Part shown: one piece after another, positions 61,585 through 64,000 of the stretch
How the letters are laid out: the number at the start of each line of letters is the position of its first letter
How positions within the stretch are numbered: position 1 is the stretch's first letter
From: UPXZ01 sp964634605
GTDB lineage: Bacteria > Bacteroidota > Bacteroidia > Bacteroidales > Paludibacteraceae
NCBI GenBank assembly: GCA_964634605.1
Contig: CAZWLJ010000003.1
Coordinates: forward strand, 103,702-167,701
DNA: 64,000 nt
Direction of reading: 5' to 3'
Made by a program: the position numbers and the translations under genes
The notes under the pieces: generated by a model
What the model was told of the DNA's origin: nothing
What the model saw: the letters and a program-made list of their open reading frames with translations, nothing else
Database searches by the model: none

Positions 61585-63711
61585 CTAATCTTCCAGCAAA
61601 ATTTCCATAATGGCGATTGCAGCTTTGGTAACGGACGTTCCCGGACCAAAAATTGCAGCAACGCCTGCTTTGTACAGATAATCGTAATCCTGAGCCGGAA
61701 TAACACCGCCAGCGATTACAATGATATCTTCACGACCCAGTTTTTTCAGTTCTTCCATTACCTGCGGCACCAGCGTTTTGTGTCCGGCGGCAAGAGATGA
61801 AACACCTAAAACATGAACATCGTTTTCAACAGCCTGTTTTGCGGCTTCGGCAGGAGTCTGGAACAGCGGTCCCATATCCACATCAAATCCGCAGTCGGCA
61901 TAACCGGTGGCTACTACTTTTGCACCGCGGTCGTGTCCGTCCTGACCCATTTTGGCTATCATGATACGCGGACGACGGCCTTCTTTCCTGGCGAATTGTT
62001 CGGTGAGTGCTGATGCACGTTCGAAATCCGCATCATTTTTGGTTTCTGATGAATACACGCCTGAAATAGTTCTGATTGTTGCTTTATAACGTCCCACGAT
62101 TTTTTCGCAGGCATCTGAAATTTCACCAAGTGATGCACGTACGCGTGCAGCTTCCACTGCCAGTTCGAGCAGGTTGCCTTCACCGGTGCGAACACATTCG
62201 GTAATGGCATCCAGGGCTTTCTGAACTGCGGCATTATCACGGTTGGCCCGAAGATCATTCAGTCGGGCTATCTGCTGTTCGCGTACTGCCGTGTTATCTA
62301 CTTCCAGAATATCGATCGGGTCTTCTTTTTCCAGTCGATACTCATTAACACCAATAATTTTCTGTGCTCCGCTGTCGATACGTGCCTGTGTACGGGCTGC
62401 TGCTTCTTCAATTCGCATTTTCGGAATTCCCGTTTCGATGGCTGCTGCCATTCCGCCCAGTTTTTCCACTTCTTCAATCAGTGCCCAGGCTTTTTCAGCT
62501 ATTTCGTTTGTCAGGCTTTCCACATAGTAAGAACCGGCCCACGGATCCACCTCACGTGTAATATCGGTTTCCTGCTGGATGTAAATCTGTGTATTACGGG
62601 CAATACGGGCCGAGAAATCTGTCGGAAGTGCTATGGCTTCGTCAAGTGCATTTGTATGAAGTGACTGAGTGTGACCCAATGCAGCTCCCATGGCTTCGAT
62701 ACAGGTACGTCCCACGTTATTGAACGGATCCTGTTCGGTGAGCGACCAGCCGGATGTCTGTGAGTGAGTACGCAGTGCCAGTGATTTCGGATTTTTCGGA
62801 TTAAACTGTTTCACAATTTTTGCCCAGAGCAAACGCGCGGCACGCATCTTGGCAATTTCCATAAAGTGGTTCATACCGATTGCCCAGAAAAACGACAGAC
62901 GCGGCGCGAAAGAATCGATATCCATACCCGCATTGACTCCGGCGCGCAGGTATTCCAGACCATCTGCCAGCGTGTATGCCAGCTCGATATCAGCCGTAGC
63001 TCCGGCTTCCTGCATGTGGTAACCCGAAATGGAGATGGAATTGAATTTGGGCATATTTCTGGATGTATATTCAAAAATATCAGCAATGATTTTCATCGAG
63101 AATTTGGGAGGATAAATGTAGGTATTTCGCACCATAAATTCTTTCAGAATATCGTTTTGGATAGTTCCTGCCATTTCTTCCAGTTTGGCTCCCTGCTCTA
63201 ATCCGGCATTGATATAGAATGCCAGCACAGGCAACACAGCTCCGTTCATTGTCATTGAAACGGACATCTGGTTCAACGGAATACCATCGAAAAGCACTTT
63301 CATATCTTCGACCGAGCAAATGGAAACTCCTGCTTTTCCCACATCGCCTACAACGCGTTCGTGGTCGGCATCGTAGCCACGGTGTGTTGCCAGGTCGAAT
63401 GCCACTGAAAGACCCTTCTGACCGGCTGCAAGGTTACGGCGGTAGAATGCATTGGATTCTTCCGCTGTGGAAAATCCGGCATACTGGCGGATAGTCCACG
63501 GACGCATCACGTACATGGTGCTGTATGGTCCACGCAGGAAGGGTGCAATTCCGGCAGCATAGTTCAGATGATCCATGCCCTGTAAATCTTCTTTCGTGTA
63601 ACTGGGTTTTACTTCAATTTGCTCGGGAGTGAGCCAGGAACCTTCAGCTTCAGGTGCTACTTCTGAAGCGGTGAAGTTGTTAATGTCAATTTCTTTAAAA
63701 TTTGGTTTCAT
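61585..63711 (-). CDS. mutB: Methylmalonyl-CoA mutase, large (catalytic) subunit
   Basis: MutB, 708 residues, interconverts succinyl-CoA and methylmalonyl-CoA with adenosylcobalamin, the key step of the propionate pathway of Bacteroidota. The N-terminal TIM barrel has MYVMRPWTIRQYAGFSTAEESNAFYRRN and the substrate loop RTHSQTSGWSLTEQDP. The C-terminal cobalamin domain has the DGHDRG motif near 587-592 (His ligand) and GVSSLAAGHKTL. The small subunit gene mutA usually precedes it, but the 289 bp upstream in this window hold none. Confidence 0.97.
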   Translation of the reverse strand: MKPNFKEIDINNFTASEVAPEAEGSWLTPEQIEVKPSYTKEDLQGMDHLNYAAGIAPFLRGPYSTMYVMRPWTIRQYAGFSTAEESNAFYRRNLAAGQKGLSVAFDLATHRGYDADHERVVGDVGKAGVSICSVEDMKVLFDGIPLNQMSVSMTMNGAVLPVLAFYINAGLEQGAKLEEMAGTIQNDILKEFMVRNTYIYPPKFSMKIIADIFEYTSRNMPKFNSISISGYHMQEAGATADIELAYTLADGLEYLRAGVNAGMDIDSFAPRLSFFWAIGMNHFMEIAKMRAARLLWAKIVKQFNPKNPKSLALRTHSQTSGWSLTEQDPFNNVGRTCIEAMGAALGHTQSLHTNALDEAIALPTDFSARIARNTQIYIQQETDITREVDPWAGSYYVESLTNEIAEKAWALIEEVEKLGGMAAAIETGIPKMRIEEAAARTQARIDSGAQKIIGVNEYRLEKEDPIDILEVDNTAVREQQIARLNDLRANRDNAAVQKALDAITECVRTGEGNLLELAVEAARVRASLGEISDACEKIVGRYKATIRTISGVYSSETKNDADFERASALTEQFARKEGRRPRIMIAKMGQDGHDRGAKVVATGYADCGFDVDMGPLFQTPAEAAKQAVENDVHVLGVSSLAAGHKTLVPQVMEELKKLGREDIIVIAGGVIPAQDYDYLYKAGVAAIFGPGTSVTKAAIAIMEILLED

Positions 63712-64000
63712 TATTCAGACTGTTAGAACAAAGAACAAAATACAATGACTGCTGATGCCCGTTGTTCGGTTCGATATTTTATTATTTTTCTTTTTTTTTC
63801 AATTTGACTGAAGCTTACAGCTTCAATATGATATTTCTAAATAAAATGATACAAACAAGAAGTGTTACGGTTGTTTTTCAATATTCCTTAACAGAATAAA
63901 AACAGTAACTGATACAACACCTCAGGTTTATCTATTTTATTGTAAATGTATCGTCCTGAAATTTGTTTACGGTTTTTGATTAATAATCCTGTAATTACTT
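63712..64000. other. AT-rich region upstream of mutB, no gene seen
   Basis: This 289-bp stretch has only a short GAAGC-TTACA-GCTTC hairpin and no exact TAnnTTTG in the minus orientation near mutB. I find no riboswitch-like conserved core and no open frame with coding character. Confidence 0.5.

Noticed and set aside
63810..63830. GAAGC/GCTTC hairpin upstream of mutB as a riboswitch or terminator
   Set aside because: Five-bp stem, no T-tract in either useful direction and no cobalamin riboswitch core nearby.

Overview
The window is chromosomal DNA from a member of the Bacteroidota, most likely Bacteroidales (Paludibacter, Dysgonomonas or Porphyromonadaceae-like). This rests on the gene families present: TonB-dependent receptors with carboxypeptidase-regulatory-like N-termini, DUF4290 beside murA, DUF5689, DUF4252 and DUF5723, a type IX secretion sorting domain, a eukaryote-type GT3 glycogen synthase, and methylmalonyl-CoA mutase. 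It is supported by promoters of the Bacteroidota form (-33 TTTG or TTG, about 19 nt, -7 TAnnTTTG) and by the lack of Shine-Dalgarno sequences. I see no rRNA, CRISPR array, prophage or insertion sequence, so this is core genome with a few accessory islands.

Layout. 1-7.6 kb: 3' end of a long RelA/SpoT gene, a lipoprotein esterase, a small outer-membrane protein, DoxX, gyrA and a secreted TPR protein. 8-13.2 kb, minus strand: TonB-dependent receptor, DUF5689 lipoprotein and duplicated choice-of-anchor lipoprotein, facing a DNase I-fold lipoprotein (13.7 kb). 14.7-24.5 kb, plus strand: DUF4290, murA, a thioredoxin-like protein, a YigZ/IMPACT protein, a FrnE-like protein, pyrB-pyrI, flavin reductase, glyA, phoH and purC. 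24.8-32.6 kb: an outer-membrane beta-barrel receptor, smpB, a bifunctional nuclease, a nucleoside permease, dnaB and ispE. 32.6-41.9 kb: a beta-propeller protein, a two-gene radical SAM cassette, a POT transporter, and a sigma factor/anti-sigma/VWA locus. 42-51.5 kb: metG, an esterase, an HD phosphodiesterase, an NlpC/P60 peptidase, DUF4252, LysE, PIN-PhoH and a very small T9SS cargo protein. 51.7-57.9 kb: GT3 glycogen synthase, glucan phosphorylase, mltG, tRNA-Ser(GCU) and mgsA. 58-63.7 kb, minus strand: DUF5723 barrel, a paired lipoprotein, a decayed gene tail and mutB.

How genes work together. PyrB and PyrI form aspartate transcarbamoylase. They appear to sit behind a 55-codon leader ORF overlapping an intrinsic terminator, an arrangement like the enterobacterial pyrBI attenuator. 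GT3 synthase and GT35 phosphorylase make and degrade glycogen. The receptor/DUF5689/anchor-J operon with the facing nuclease looks like a SusD-less system for scavenging nucleic acid or phosphoester. The sigma/anti-sigma pair and the divergent VWA protein both carry pieces of TonB-receptor architecture (regulatory-like fold plus plug-like motifs) without a barrel, which suggests a shared signalling or assembly role.

Several starts were moved from the longest reading frame to an internal ATG because a -7 promoter element lies inside or overlaps the longer version: smpB, the bifunctional nuclease, dnaB, the POT transporter, the HD protein, the T9SS protein, glycogen synthase, mgsA and others.
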